Assembly (NCBI GenBank): GCA_963573385.1
Contig: CAUYLG010009267.1
Location: forward strand, 1-64,000
Direction: 5' to 3'
Origin: Cacajao melanocephalus
Lineage: Eukaryota > Chordata > Mammalia > Primates > Pitheciidae
Length of the DNA: 64,000 nt
Position numbers and translations under genes: made by a program. The notes under the pieces were generated by a model that saw nothing but the letters and a program-made list of their open reading frames with translations, made no database searches and was not told the DNA's origin. How positions within the stretch are numbered: the stretch's first letter is position 1; every line of letters begins with the position of its first letter. Positions 1-14,822 of the stretch are shown here, piece by piece.

Positions 1-231
<231 letters not shown>

Positions 232-1440
232 ACTATACTTTTAAGTGAGCAGTGGAACGGAGAGTCCTTCTCCCATTTCTGACAAACCCACTGATTTAAT
301 CTGGCATATGGACACGGGACACCACTCCGCTAAATCACTGCATGTGCCTTTTATCTTTGGTATCTTCCTTAGCTTCTCCCAGAAGGCCAGCAAGAGGAAT
401 GGCAAGGGAGCAGGACCCTGCTTCACACCAGCTACATTTCTGATCAGCCCAAGACAACTCACAACCAGCAGACAACATGGCAGCCACCAACAAAACTTCA
501 GGGTGAAAAGAGTGACCCGAATTGGCCAAATGAGAGCTATGAGGATCTGAAATAAAACAGTGTGTCATTTTTCTCTCTCCAGCCATTTTATTAGGTGTAA
601 TTTGGATGTCACTGATGTGTACTTACTAAACATCTTCGTGCGCCACATGAAATTTGAACTCATGAATATTACGGTCAGAGGGACTTTGAATGTGTTTCAA
701 TCATTGTATTACATTTCCTCCTTTATATGATACGAATTTTTGAAGAGAAATAAACGTAGTCATCAATGTACTACTTGAGGGCAAAGAAAAGATGTTTCCC
801 GCTATTTCTCTCACAAACTCAAAGTGTGACTAATACTTGTTCTGTTTGTCAACAAAATCATCAGAGACCACAAGCAGCTGTGGCCACGACCTGAGAAAAT
901 CCAGGAGGTCCCACTGCTGTCGGGTGAATTGTGCTGTACCAATACCCATGGCTCCTGGTGGGAACCTGTGAACCTTGGCTGGGATAGGTACACACACATT
1001 CTAGATTTAGATTTGAATATCCAGGAACTGCAGCAAACACGATGAGAGGCCCAGAGCAGAAAACAGGTTTTAATTAGATAATAATATTAATATCTAATTG
1101 AGGAATCCATTTTACATCAGATGGAGTACAATGACGTGCTGTGAAGGATCGTATGCGGTGGACTTACCATATACCACCCACAAGCTGGTGGACTGATTGA
1201 GGTTACAGTGGGCATTTGAAACATTTGCTTACCAAATTTGGGGGTAAGGAGGTGATCAGGTGATTGAAAGGATGACTTGCATCATAGGACGAATGGGAGT
1301 TAACACTTTTAAAAAAGGACTAATTGAAATTATATGAAAATATTAGTTGCTAGTGCAATAGAATAAAGATCTTTTAACACTGTAGACCATTTAGAGTAGC
1401 AAATTGGCAATTGCTGAAGAGATTTTGAGATCTGTTAAGA
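232..1440. other. Unique DNA, no recognised repeat
   Basis: No repeat family is recognisable here. A plus-strand frame of 101 codons (245-550) ends in TGA just before an AATAAA (552-557), and a pyrimidine-rich AG lies near 382. The protein is not recognisable and nothing else supports a gene. Confidence 0.5.
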
Positions 1441-1561
1441 GGCTATGCACAGTGTCAAGTGCCTATAATCCAAGCACTCTGGGAGGCAGAGGCAGGGGAT
1501 TTCTTCAAGCCAGGAGTTCAAAGCCGTGGTGGGCGACATAGTGAGACTTTGTCTGTACACA

Positions 1562-1603
<42 letters not shown>

Positions 1604-1745
1604 GCCAGGTGTAGTAGTGCACACCTGTAGTCCTAGCTATTTGGGAAGCTGAGGCAGGAGGATCGCTCCAGCCCAGGAATTCAAGACTGCAGTGAGATAT
1701 GATTTTGCTACTACACTCACGGCTGGACAACAGAGTGAGACCCTC
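1441..1745 (+). repeat. AluJ-like with a CA run in the middle
   Basis: Diverged sense Alu. The left arm shows the AGCACTCTGGGAGGCAGAGG block and the right arm a modified GTAGTCCTAGCTATTTGGGA block. The central A-rich linker has become a CA dinucleotide run. Confidence 0.9.
1557..1602. repeat. (CA)n microsatellite inside Alu linker
   Basis: About 20 CA units with a CGCG interruption near the start. It sits between the two Alu arms, consistent with growth from the A-rich linker. Confidence 0.97.
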
Positions 1746-1923
1746 CGGTTTCTTCATTCAGCTTCCAAGTAAAATCTTTTAGTTAGCAAATGAGAAGTCA
1801 GAATTTTTTCTTTATTGCAAGGTTTAATTGATGAAAGTAAAACATTTCAACAGACCCAGTTACTCTAGCTAAAGTGCAGGTAGAGTCATCCTAGTATAAG
1901 GAAATCAGAGAAGGTATTCTTGA

Positions 1924-2323
<400 letters not shown>

Positions 2324-2394
2324 TAGTGTCGCTTTTTATAAGACCATGCAAATAATCACAAAATATTTCTTTTATTTTTAGCTAACAAAATGAA

Positions 2395-2885
<491 letters not shown>

Positions 2886-3295
2886 TTTCTTCTTGTTTAA
2901 CTGTCTCTGTGAAATCTTAATTCAGAAACCTCTTCTGTGTGGTATATCCAGGGTCCATAAACATTTTAAGTCAATCTTCCATGACTGTCACAATACACCA
3001 TGTGTGTGTGTACGTACATACCCATATACACATGTGAAATGGAATGTAAGGGAGACTTCTGCTGTCTATGCCAGGCAGAGCCTTCCTGGGGCTTTTCCCC
3101 AGGGGAAAGTGAATTCTTAGGTCCTGAAACTGGATTTCATCAGTTAAATGTTGTCCAGGGGTCTGACTCATGCTAACCAAATTGACTGGGAAAAAAAAGT
3201 GTCCTTGGGCCCAATGAAAGTTTTTCACCTATTTCTATATGAAAACCTCAATGATCTGCAACTCACCTAATCAGGATTCTCTTTATCCTCAGTGC

Positions 3296-3400
3296 ACTGG
3301 TCCAAGCCACTGTCACCTCTGGATTATCACAATAGCCTCCTTGCACTTCCTGCGTCTATCTTTGCCACCTCAACCTCCTTCCCTAATCCAATCCTGAGTG
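3296..3400 (+). repeat. L2 fragment (probable)
   Basis: The stretch CTCTGGATTATCACAATAGC followed by a C/T-rich block resembles the L2 3' region. It is short and diverged, so the call is moderate. Confidence 0.5.
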
Positions 3401-3498
3401 CACACTTGAAAATCTAATATTTTAGTTAATAAATTGGCAATACCTTTCTCGGTGAGTGAAATTACTTTCCACTGGAAGGAACATGGCTTAAAAATCAG

Positions 3499-3646
3499 GG
3501 CCGGGGGTGGTGGCTCACGTCTGTAATCCAAGCACTTTGGAGGCCAAGTCTGGCAGATCACCTGAGGTCGGGAGTTCAAGACCAGCCTAACCAACATGGT
3601 GAAATCCCGTCTTTAAAGAAAAAAAAAAAAATCAAAAAAAAAAAAA
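3499..3646 (+). repeat. Alu left-arm monomer with own A-tail
   Basis: Only the left Alu arm is present. It ends CCCGTCTTTAAAG and then runs into A-rich sequence. AAAATCAGGG flanks it on both sides (3491-3500 and 3643-3652), so this is a complete insertion of a monomer rather than a broken dimer. Confidence 0.93.
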
Positions 3647-4410
3647 TCAGGGCCAGTCATTTGCCCAAGGCCCTTCTGTCTAGTGTGCTGATCTTGCTGT
3701 GCTACGCCAAAGACGTGGGCAGGTGGTGGCTTGACGCACGGAGAATTAGAACAAAAGGAACAGCCTCTGCAAGGAGTATTTCTATCTGTCAGTGATGCCC
3801 TGATAGACTGTCAGGTATCCTGACTGCTAACTTAGTCCTCTGTGCATATAGTACATCCAATGTTTGCTTAACTAGAAAATTCCATTCTGGATAACTGAGC
3901 TTTCATGGTACGCTCTGCTTGGTAATAAAGCCATGGCTACATTCTTAATAAACCTTGGGTTATGAAAAACTAAATGACAAAAATAATTATTTTTTTCTTG
4001 GCTCCTTGAGGGTCAACTTGATAAAAAATAATTATTTCAATGGTTAAAAAAAGGAGAAACTTTCACGCAAGTTATTTGTTTTTGCAGGCATTGCCATTAC
4101 AAAGGTATTTAATATATTTTGTTACTGAAAACTTAAAACTGTGAATTATTTAATTGAAATGGGCAAAAACAATCCAAAATATCACAGAAGAAAGCCTATA
4201 CAGCATACAAGATGGGAAATAAAAATCCATGTATTTACAAATCAGGAAAGTGCATTGTAGCATAGATTTTGGCCTGCAGTGGAGAGCACAGAAGGAAGAT
4301 GGTGCCTGGGCCATGGGCCACTGAAACCAAGTGTGCCTATGAATGCACTCAGCCTTTTCTCTTCCTTGCACAGTGCTGGTGCCTGTTCGTGATCATGATA
4401 AAACCAGGTA

Positions 4411-5070
<660 letters not shown>

Positions 5071-7580
5071 ATATGTGTAATGCAAATCATGCCCCCATCA
5101 GTATCACTTTATTTCTAATTCACATTATAAAAATATGTATCATAGAAGCTATATCTATACATATGGTCATTCCTGCTTCTGTGAATCAACCAAAAAATTG
5201 AAAAGAGAACATAGAGAAGATGTTTTTGCTTTTTCTAATGCGGCAGGCCAGTCTTTATGTCAAAGTGTGGTCCCCGCAAAGGACAGGCTGCAGGGAAGTT
5301 TACACAGTGGACATCACGGTGTAACAAGATCCTGGGTTCGCAAAGCAGTCTATGCTGTCCAGTGGGGAAAAGCACCTTCCATTTGTTGGAACTGAATGCT
5401 TGCCAGAGTGTGCCCCTTTCATTTGGAAGTGCTACTAAAAGGTTTCATTCACATCCACAAGCTGTGTGATAGTTCCCATCTTATCTGAAAGTGAATGATA
5501 GGATGGGAGCTGGGGAAGAGTGAGGGGCAAGGGGGAGTGAGAGGAAGACAGAATGATCAAAATAAAACGAAACATCTGGGATCTACCTCCTTCCATCCCC
5601 CCAAACTGCAACATCAGAGAGAAAATTCCAGAATTATTGTAGGCACATCCTACCTTTAGGAACAACAAAATAGCATACACTGAGAAATTCCCGAGAGGAA
5701 AAGAAGTGAATTTTCCTCAGAAGAGAATGTTCTAGACAAAGTCATAAAATGTGCAAGAGAACGTTTACTTTTGACCAAAGCTGAAAGAAGACATGTGGCC
5801 AGTGTGTAGGGGTGATAGAGAGTAGGTACCCTTGTCCTAAGGAGTTTTGAGAAAGCTACAGGCTTCCTTTGGCACTCTGGGCTTATCCGTTGCCATAGGA
5901 ACCATTAATCTTATTGCTGAAGTTCTAAGTGATTTGAGATGAAGAATGTTTGCTTGAACACATTTTACTCTGTGGTCATCCTCCCGCATACAACGCTACC
6001 CTCACAGCTGGAGTGCTTCCTGCTGCTATGAGGCCACGGGTGCTGCAAACTTCTGGGACATTCCACAATTTAATGCCAGTGGTCAGGATCGTTGTTAGGA
6101 AACTCCAGCAGGCAGATAACTCCAGCAGGTCTGAGACAAGTTGGTGTAAACGTTGGCACGGACTGGCTCACCTGTTGTGTGAATAAGTCATGGGGCTGCC
6201 GCTTGTTCTCTTTGGGACAAAGCCAGGCAGCATTTGTTCAAGTGAAAAATAAGGCTCTGTGTGCTGTGTGCCTGTATCAATAGAAAGGGGCGAGTAGATT
6301 CCGCAGGGGAAAAGACGGAGCAAGTGGGTGGGAGGGACAACCCGGCAGCTGTGTTGAAGGTATCTCAGTCAAGGATGACTTGGTGGCAAGAAACAATAAC
6401 CTACTTAGCTTAAGTAAAGTGGGATTTGTTGCAGGGTGTCTGGGGACTCACAGGGAACCCGACAGAAGGAAGTGAAGGCTGACATCATGGGAACCCCAAA
6501 GCTGTCTGGCAGCTCCACAAGCTCTGGCCCAGCCTCTGTCATCTCTAGGGCACGTCTCCCTCATTTCCTCTCTTTGCAGAGTGGGTCTTTGCAAGGCCTC
6601 TCTCCCATCACAGGGGCCTGCATGTGGACTTGGGGGGCCGTGGTGCCCAGGAGCGCCCCGACTCAGCATCACCATACAGCTCAGGCACGCAGTACTCCCA
6701 ACACAGCAGACTCTATTAGAGATCTTAAGGCAGGAGTTCATAACCAATGGGAGAGCAGGACCTGGCCACCATGGCTAAATACGGGCATTGGTAGGAGGAA
6801 CGCAGAGCAGGGCAGCGGTAGCACTGGCAGTGAGTTACAGAGAGAATGAGTCGGCGGTATAGCCAGGAGAGGGTTGAAGGGCTGGCAGATGTATAAAGAG
6901 GTTGAGTAATTGAAGGACCTTGTGAGGACAGAAATTTGGAGGTTATTAGGAGACAATATGGCCCCTGGGGAGAGGTGGACTTTGGAAAGGTTGTGTTTTG
7001 CTGGGGGAGCAGCTGCCGAGTTAGGCTTGGGTGAGTGCTGGCAGAGGCCAAGCTGGGTATGATGCAGAAACACTCTGATAAATGTCATTTACATGGATGG
7101 CACGGGGAGAGGCCACTTACTGACAGAAAAGTAGCGTTGGAATTGAAAGGGAAGGATGGCCACACCCATCGTCACCACTGAATAGTGGGGACCAGGGGAG
7201 ACAAGGAAGGAGGAAGGAGATGTGTTTTCCAAGGAGAGGCAGGAGGCTGAAGAAAGAGGCGGGAGAGGAGGTGTCTGCGGGAAGGAAAGCTGGCAGAGGG
7301 GCCCCCGTGCATGAGGCAGAGTGAGAAGATGCTGCTGGAGGGAGGCAACGGGGAGGGCTGGTGAGGTGGACTGGTGAGGAAAGTTGATTGACAGCGTCAG
7401 TACCAGCTGAAGTGCCTTGTCTGCTGTAAAGGAGGCAGGTGAACCATGTCACAGAAGCACTGGGTGAAAGTAAGCAGAGCTACATTCGAGGCAGGGAGGA
7501 GTTAACATGGCCTTGGCAGGATATTGCAATTGACTAAGAAAGCAGAGTCAAAGAGGACTGTGTGTGCATGCGTGTGCGTG
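5071..7580. other. Unique DNA, no recognised repeat
   Basis: About 2.5 kb in which I recognise no repeat. The part from 6.3 kb on is richer in G and C and partly purine-rich (7190-7390). Frames of up to 137 codons occur but none resembles a known protein. Confidence 0.5.
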
Positions 7581-7582
7581 CA

Positions 7583-7614
<32 letters not shown>

Positions 7615-7626
7615 AGACACACACCC
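7581..7626. repeat. (CA)n microsatellite, interrupted
   Basis: A CA run preceded by GTGTGCATGCGTGTGCGTGC and followed by interrupted CACACAAACACACAGACAC. Confidence 0.96.
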
Positions 7627-9199
7627 ATTCTCTGAGGTGAGCTCAGGGATTCTGGAACAAGAGGAATCCTAGGTTTTGTGTCAGAGTGACTCTGACCAGG
7701 GAGCTTAGAGCATGCCAGTCTGAATGAGGTTTGGAATTCTTTGGTGGGCTTGAATGTAACTGGACCCTCGTGGTCTGTTACAGTCAGGAGCTATACCCCC
7801 AGCTGCCTTGGAATAAAACCAGTTTCTGATTGGCTTCTTTTTTATTTATGCCAAAATATCATAAACCAAAAAAGCCAGAAGACAAATTATCAATTAAGTA
7901 CTAGGGTGTCCAGAGCTGAGACCAAATTATTCTCCATCGTATTTTATTGTATTTACCAACTTACTTTAGCCTGACTTATGTCATCAGATTATTTTGCTTT
8001 TAAAGCACCCTCCTAAACATTTAGCTAACCTTTAAAATTAAATGCATAATTTATACTCATTATAACATATTATGTGGCTTCAGTTACCTTGTAATCTTTT
8101 GACCACATACTTTAATAGTGCTTGGCTTTTTTTTTTTTTTATAAATGCCTAGCAACAATGTACTAGACATTATTGCATTATTCTGTTAACACTCTCAACT
8201 TGTGTTATTATAAAGCAGTTTCAAAAAACAGCTGAGCCTATAGTGCACACGGCAGTGATCTGAAAATCTTTTTCAATTCAGACATAGGACTAAATGTAAA
8301 CTCTAAATCTTGATTCTCTAAATTACTGCAGTCTGTGTGTGTATTTGATAAGACTCGCGGAATCCAATTGTTGTTAAATTTTTATCTGATGGACAAGTAG
8401 GAATGCTTTGGGGCCCTGTCACTGTTAATAAAGCTCTGAGTCGCAAATGTCACACACCTGCCAGCCATGAATGGTCCTTTCTTTCTTGAGCTGCTGTGAT
8501 GTCATTTTGCCTTATTTGGCTTCCAGCCTGGGTTTTCTTTCCAGTGTACTCAACAGTGATTAGTCATTTCAGCAGGACTTCCCCATCAACATCTGCTCCA
8601 CCAGCCAGTGACATGTGAGAAAACGTGGGATGGTGCTTTGAAAGTGGCAAAGGCTTATTGTGCAGATGGCGGTGAGGAGGAGATCTCGGCTACCCCACAT
8701 GAAAGACCAGCACAGTGGAAGAGGCCTCTCCCCACACCCACACACAAGCTCCTGCTCAGCCTGTATTTGCTCATTCTCTAAGAGAATCCTCCCCGGGGAG
8801 CTCACACCCTGCCTTTTCGAGATGCTTACATACGTGGATTGGTGAGACACGGTCCTTGCCCTGGAAGAGGCCACCACCCTCTGGGAATATATGTCACTTC
8901 CCACCTTTCTGTGCTGGCAGCTTTGCCTCCCAGCTCTTCCTTTGGAAGGTTCCAGCTACTGTCCAGTGGTCAAAGATTAGTGGCTTCTTTTTTAGCTTTG
9001 TCCTGCTTGACTTGTGTGATAGAAAGAGCACTTGAATGGGAGTCAAAATCTTTGCTGTGGAGTTTCAGCTTGGTTTTTCACTCACACTGTCCTTTAATTC
9101 TTTCAGTCAAAGGTTGTCCTTCAACCTGAGCATGGTGGTTGCATTCTTTGGCTTGAGAGCCTTCCATGGTTCTCCACTGCTTGTGGGGTACATTACCAA
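7627..9199. other. AT-rich unique DNA
   Basis: Mostly AT-rich to 8.4 kb, then mixed. It includes a T14 run at 8128-8141. I recognise no repeat or gene. Confidence 0.5.
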
Positions 9200-9620
9200 T
9201 TTTATTTTTAGCTTGGCACCCCTTTCCTGTCTTTTCTGCCAGCTTCCCCTGAGCCCATGTGTACTTGACGTTCTCTAAATAATAGTATTTTAGGCCTGGG
9301 TTCTTACCCAATCTATACATTTGCTCCATGAGGCCCCTCCTTCTACATTCTCCTTCTGCTTCTCCCATCCCCCACTGCTTCCCCCTCATTCTCTAAGGTT
9401 CAATGAAAAACTCATAAGGTGGAGCCTTCCCCAACCCCCAGGCAATTAAAGTTGTGCTTAATACCCATTTATTCCAACTGTGCTGCATCACTTACCATGT
9501 ATTATAGTTATTTGCATATTTATCAGTTTAACTGGATTATGGGCTTAATTATTTCATTTAACCTACTTTCCCATTGTGTCTGGCATTTAATAGATGCTTA
9601 ATAAAATTCTATTGATTGCA
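9200..9620 (+). repeat. L2 3' end
   Basis: Runs through a C/T-rich block into the typical L2 tail: GTGTCTGGCATTTAATAGAT, then GCTTAATAAAATTCTATTGA. Ancient LINE remnant. Confidence 0.75.
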
Positions 9621-9694
9621 AATGGGTAACTGAACTCCTCCATTTCCTCCCACTGAAACAACTCTCGGGCAGCCAATCTGCTTTTCCTCAGTCT

Positions 9695-9762
9695 TTTCTC
9701 CATAGAACTCAGCTTAGTGACTGTCACATAGTAGATGCTAAATAAACGTTGAAAAGTGGTAA
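9695..9762 (+). repeat. Second L2-like tail
   Basis: GTGACTGTCACATAGTAGAT followed by GCTAAATAAACGTTG matches the L2 3' terminus. It lies just downstream of another L2 tail. Confidence 0.6.
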
Positions 9763-10334
9763 TGTAAGAAAATGCCTGAATAAAGCAGCAATGCCATATT
9801 TGCTAGGCAATGTTCCAAGTTGAGGGGTGAGGTGGGAGAAAGATGGTAACATTGTTCATTTTAGGGAGGGAGAACCTGCAGGAAAAAGGGCATCTTGTGG
9901 GCATGACTCTGGGCTGTGTAGTTTGCTACCTACTTCACTTCTGTGGCCACTCCCCTCAGGCCTCATCTCAGGCAGTGCAGGGTTACTCTGTTGACACGGC
10001 CACGTTCCCTACTGACTCACCTCACAGAAGTCTTTGGATCTCGGCAGAGCCAAAGGTTCTTGCCAACTGAGCACATCTACCAGGTGGAACGTGGGCAAAT
10101 GGGTGAATAACCCTAGTACTCCTTGTTGCCCCCAGAAGGTCAGGGCTTGTTCGTTACCTGAGTCCTAAGGCCCTGGCTATTTCTGCCCCGCTGGAGATCT
10201 CAGTGGACCCCAGCTCAGTCCAGCTTCCCACCAGGGCAGCAGGCCCTTATGTGACCAACACAGAGTCTTCATTAGAGAGGGTGGGTTTCTATTTTCCAGT
10301 TTTCCATTTCTGGAACCAGGCTCATTTGCTCTGC

Positions 10335-10620
10335 AACATTCATTTAGCACTTTCTGCTGCTGTGTTCCAGGCATTTTGCTAGGGGTTGGTGCCCAGTGAC
10401 GGGTCCAGTGAACGCAGTTCCTGGTCTCAGGGGCTCTCAGACCAGGAGGGGAGGCTACAGATGCTCACACATCGGCCCACGCTGGACTAGCATGTAGGCG
10501 GGGTGCTCTGCAGGGGAGGTGGGACCGAGTGCACAGTGCACAAAGGACGGGACTGGGGAGGCCTGAGAAGTGACTTGGCCTCCAGGGGCTTTTGTCTGGA
10601 CTGATGACTCAGGGCAGCCG
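10335..10620 (-). repeat. L2 fragment, antisense
   Basis: Reads as the reverse complement of the L2 3' end: TTCCAGGCATTTTGCTAGGG, then the equivalent of 'cagtgaacaagacag' and a diverged G-rich 3'-UTR region. Confidence 0.7.
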
Positions 10621-10872
10621 GGCCAGAGAGACAGGGACGGCTACTGACAAAGAATCAAGGAAGAGGCTAATGGAGGCAACAGCACAGGGAACAGGAAAGA
10701 ATCTGCAGAGCGTTCTTTTCTCTGCCCACGTGGCAAGGTGAAACTTACGGCTAGGTAACTTTCTACTCTATTACACCCAGCACTGCCTGCCTCATTCTGC
10801 TCTCCTTCCTCCCAAAAGTTTAACCCTGTCTCCATTTTCTCTACATGCACACAGCCATGTGGAAGTGTGGCA

Positions 10873-10930
10873 ACATACATACACACACACACACAGACAC
10901 ACATACACACGCACACACACACACACACGA
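10873..10930. repeat. (CA)n microsatellite, interrupted
   Basis: CA dinucleotide run with CATA and CACG interruptions. Confidence 0.96.
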
Positions 10931-11504
10931 CATGGTCTCTACTCCAGCTGTCAGAATGTCTGATTTTTGGGAGAGGCAGACTCACCTTTCCTCTGCCTTG
11001 TCACGTGCAGCTAGTGAGGTTTTGTTCCTACTGAAACAGTAGAGAACAAATAGAAACAGAGGAGACGAAGAGAGTTCAGCTGCTTTATCGTGGTTGTTAT
11101 GCAACCAAACACTTTGCTAGCCCTTACCTGGAAAAAAAAGTTGTATTCTATTTTTGGACTGCTAGAGCTGGTATAAAAAGTGAAACTATCCTAAATGGTA
11201 AAATGATAATATCAGTTTTCTTATTCTACGGATTTCATAACTCAGGCAGAAGAGGAGTTAAATTGTAGTAGTGCAAGGAAGTAGCAGAGCAAAAGTCACC
11301 GTGCTGTTTCTTGGAACGATTTCTGCCTAACCAGTGATCATTTCTCAAGCCCTGTGAAAGTGTGCCAAAAGCTGTCTGCAAGAGTAGCAGCGGGCTGAGC
11401 AGCCAGCACGGGGTGTTCTGGTCTTTGGGCGAAATGCTGAGCAGTTTTTACGGTTATCTCTTTAACTGGCTTCTTATTTGCTTTCATTTTAACCAGTGCC
11501 TTGG

Positions 11505-12160
11505 TATGGAAAGTGCACTGAAATGAGTCAGAATATCTGAGTTCTAGTTCTACTGGGACACAGCAAACTACCTGCTTTCCAGAGGCATTGGATTCCTCAC
11601 CCATGAAAGCAGAAGCAATCCAATTACAGCTCTTTCACAGCCCATCTTAATTCAGGGGCCAGGGCTTGGCAAACTACGGCTCACAGGTGGATCAGTCTGG
11701 CCACTGTCTGTTTTTGTACCATCCACAAGCTAAAAGTGGTTTTTATATTTTTCAATGTCTAAAAGAATCAAAGGAGAATAGTATTTCATGATACATACAA
11801 ATGATATGACTTCAAATATCAGCGTTTATAAATAAAGTTTTATTGGAACACTGATTTCTCACTTATTTGCATATGGTGTAGGACTGTTTTCCCAGGGCAA
11901 TGGCAGAGCTGTGTAGTTCCATAGAGACTGTATAGCCTGCAGAGTTTACTGTCTATCTGATCTTTAGAGAAAAGCTGTGTCTAAGGGCCATGGTACAACC
12001 TGCTATCTTACTTTCTGCATTTATGAAAATAATAAAACCTAATTGAATTACTGTAAGAATGAAATGAGATAATGGATGTGAGAGCATTGTGACAAAGTTA
12101 AAAGCATAGGTAAATACTCATCATTTGATTCACGTTGAGAAATGAATCGAGGTGCATATT
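11505..12160 (-). repeat. MIR split by a hAT element
   Basis: Antisense MIR. The first part (11505-11640) has AAAGTGCACTGAAATGAGTC and a diverged CCTGCTTTCCAGAGG segment. The second (12035-12160) has GAATGAAATGAGATAATGGA. A hAT-type element separates the two collinear parts. Confidence 0.7.
11650..11995. mobile_element. hAT-type DNA transposon remnant
   Basis: Contains GGCTTGGCAAACTACGGCTC near one end, the central AATAAAGTTTTATTGGAACA block, and a diverged CTGATCTTTAGAGAAAAGC end. This is a recognisable non-autonomous hAT family with short inverted ends. I cannot fix the subfamily by eye. The same family occurs at 40632-41718. Confidence 0.75.
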
Positions 12161-12438
12161 TGTTATGCACCCAATATGTGCATAGATACCCAGCTACTAG
12201 TTGTTGCTAGCTGGAGGAGAAACAAACCCTCACTAATAATATGCACAAAAACAAATGATATTTTTATTCAGCAGTGTTGAAAACATACAGGATAGGATTG
12301 CAGAGGTGGGAAATTCTGTGTGCATCTGGAAGGGAAAATAAGAACTTATTCATCAGATTGGTGTAATTCTAAATGAGTTTTTAAATGTCTCCATTAAACT
12401 ACTGTTATAATTCTGTTTAAAAATAAATCAGAAAATCA

Positions 12439-12633
<195 letters not shown>

Positions 12634-13209
12634 CTACCCCTCAAACTTGTTTCAATACTAATGTTTTAAAAAGGCTTATTTTCAAAGCGAATGCTGAACT
12701 GTAAGGGGTAAGGTCTGACTGTTTGCATATTCCATCCTCAATTGTCTGCAGGTATGACTGTGTCTCAAACACTTGAAAGATTTATAGTCAAGTATCAGAA
12801 ACAAAATATGATTTTAGAAAAATTATAATAGCCAAGATTATGCTTTTTGTTACAATAATATTGGAATAACCTGTCACCAATTAGACAGCTCATCTTTTAT
12901 GTATGTGTTTAACAAGAAAAGCAAAATTCCCCTTGTTTAAAATTTAACTTTTTCAGAAAGTTACAGGGGTTGGGGAGGGGCAGGGGAGTGAACACTTAAC
13001 ACGGGATTGAGTCAACTTCAGGGTTGCAAAATGCAGAGGGATTGAATTTTCCCATGAGAGATTCAGAGGTTCCATGTGCCAAAGAATAATCTAGAAACAG
13101 CAGAACTTGAGATTTTGCATCTAATGTTCTGATGGTGATTGTCTAGAAAGTTTCCAGATCAACTCAGTTTGCCTCCTTTGGTATGTTAACTAGTAAAAGC
13201 AATGTGCTT

Positions 13210-13517
13210 GGCCGGGTGCAGTGACTCACACCTGTAATCCCAGCACTTTGGGAGGCTAAGGTGGGAGGATTGCTTGAATCCAGGAATTTGAGGCCATCCT
13301 GGGCAACATAGCAAGACCCGTGTCTCTACAAAAAAAAAAATTTAAAACACTAGCCAAATGTGGTGATGCATGCCTGTGGTCCCAGCTACTTGAGAGTCTG
13401 AGGTGGGAGGATTGCTTGAGCCGAGGAGTTTAAGACCAGCTTGGGAAACAGGGAGACCCCATCTCTATTTTGTTATTTATAATTTTTTAATAATAAAACA
13501 AAATAAAATAAAAATAC
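13210..13517 (+). repeat. AluJ with an atypical second arm
   Basis: The left arm is normal. The second arm starts as a right arm (GTGGTCCCAGCTACTTGAGA) but continues with left-arm sequence (AGGAGTTTAAGACCAGCTTG). It lacks the right-arm-specific insertion that includes GCAGTGAGCC. Confidence 0.9.
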
Positions 13518-13714
13518 TGTTCTTTTCCCATGAAAGTGATCAGTTATCGGGTTCACCTGGTGGAGTTTGCTGCAGGGGCACAGCCTGTGAGTGTGAATGA
13601 ACTTATCCACATAGAAAGCATGGTTGCCCCTCTTCCTCTCCTGAGGGGCAGGGCGACTGGGCACCCCAGGCAGCTGGGGCACTGAATCCTGTGTCAGTGA
13701 AATGGTTCCTTCTG

Positions 13715-13880
13715 GTATTAGCTGCGGGACCTTGGGCAAGCCATGGAACCTGCTGAACCTTGACTTCCTCATCTTTGAATGCAGTGGATCTGAGCATGTT
13801 GACCGAGAACTATCCATGAAAAAGGGCTGACACCGTGCCTGGCACATACGACTCTTTCAATACACGATAATGATTCTTAT
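13715..13880 (-). repeat. MIR, antisense
   Basis: Reverse-complement MIR with GGGACCTTGGGCAAGCCATG, TTCCTCATCTTTGAATGCAG and CCGTGCCTGGCACATACGAC in order. Confidence 0.88.
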
Positions 13881-14734
13881 CAGCATGGGTGGTGAGTTAG
13901 CCAAAAAGCAAAAAGGAAACAAATACTTCCAGAGATTGGTAGGGGTTTGAGCAATTGCCCTTCTGTTTCTTCAAGCCCCGGATCAAGTGGGGAAGGTAAG
14001 CTGTCCTGCTCACTGGTTCGTAAGACATGAAAATGTCTGGCAGAATTTATTATCAAATTTACATCTTCATAGAATGCCTTAGACAGAAGGCCGCTCTTCA
14101 GCGCTTGATGAGTGATTCCCCCCCCCCCCCACTTAATATCCATCAAACAGAATAATAAAGTACACACTGGTCATTTGATGTGTCAGGAATGGCCAATAAA
14201 CAATGACAAAGGATCTTTTACATTCTCACAATAAACACTGCTGCTCCTTCTCACCATCTTCCTTGATAAACACCATCTGGAGTTAGCTTTCCCCAAGAGG
14301 CAGCTCGCTGCCATGATGTAGGATGCAATCCGTGGCCTCCTGAAGATTTATTTCTGCTTTTTAAAAAATTTTAAAGCATGGTAGCTGGTGGGGCTTCCTG
14401 TTTTGGGGCCCTGGGTTCTAGCAGCTCCCTTCCTGACTTGGGAGCCAACTTTAGGCAATGACTTATTTATTTTTCTGTAACTCTGTCATTGCTGCCTTTT
14501 GCTTTCCATTACAGCCAAGCTAGCTGTAGGGAGTTGGGCATTTTGCTTGGGAATTTGGGGGCAGTTGCTGGGTGTGAGAGTGGCAAATGGAGAAGGATTT
14601 AAGTAGTGAGTTCTGTATAGTGAATGGGTGCTCCCTCTTTGGTGTTTTAATGAGAAACGACAGTAGAGAATGAAATATACTTTTGGATATTGCACTGGTG
14701 TTGAATTGAATGCTACATTGAACCATGACGGGGA

Positions 14735-14822
14735 CACCCCTGTAAGCTCCTGCCTCATCCCCAGTGCTTAGAACAGTGCTGCGCACGTTGAAGTGCTAAT
14801 GAAGATTTGTTGAATAAATTGC
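14735..14822 (+). repeat. L2 tail
   Basis: CCCCAGTGCTTAGAACAGTG through GATTTGTTGAATAAATTGCC is the L2 3' terminus. Confidence 0.75.

Noticed and set aside
1557..1602. Regularly repeated units that might suggest an array
   Set aside because: Simple CA dinucleotide microsatellite; no spacer structure, so not CRISPR-like.
6565..6700. Strong acceptor-like CCTCTCTTTGCAG
   Set aside because: No usable donor, stop context or supported frame nearby.
14118..14130. C13 homopolymer
   Set aside because: Simple homopolymer with no associated structure.
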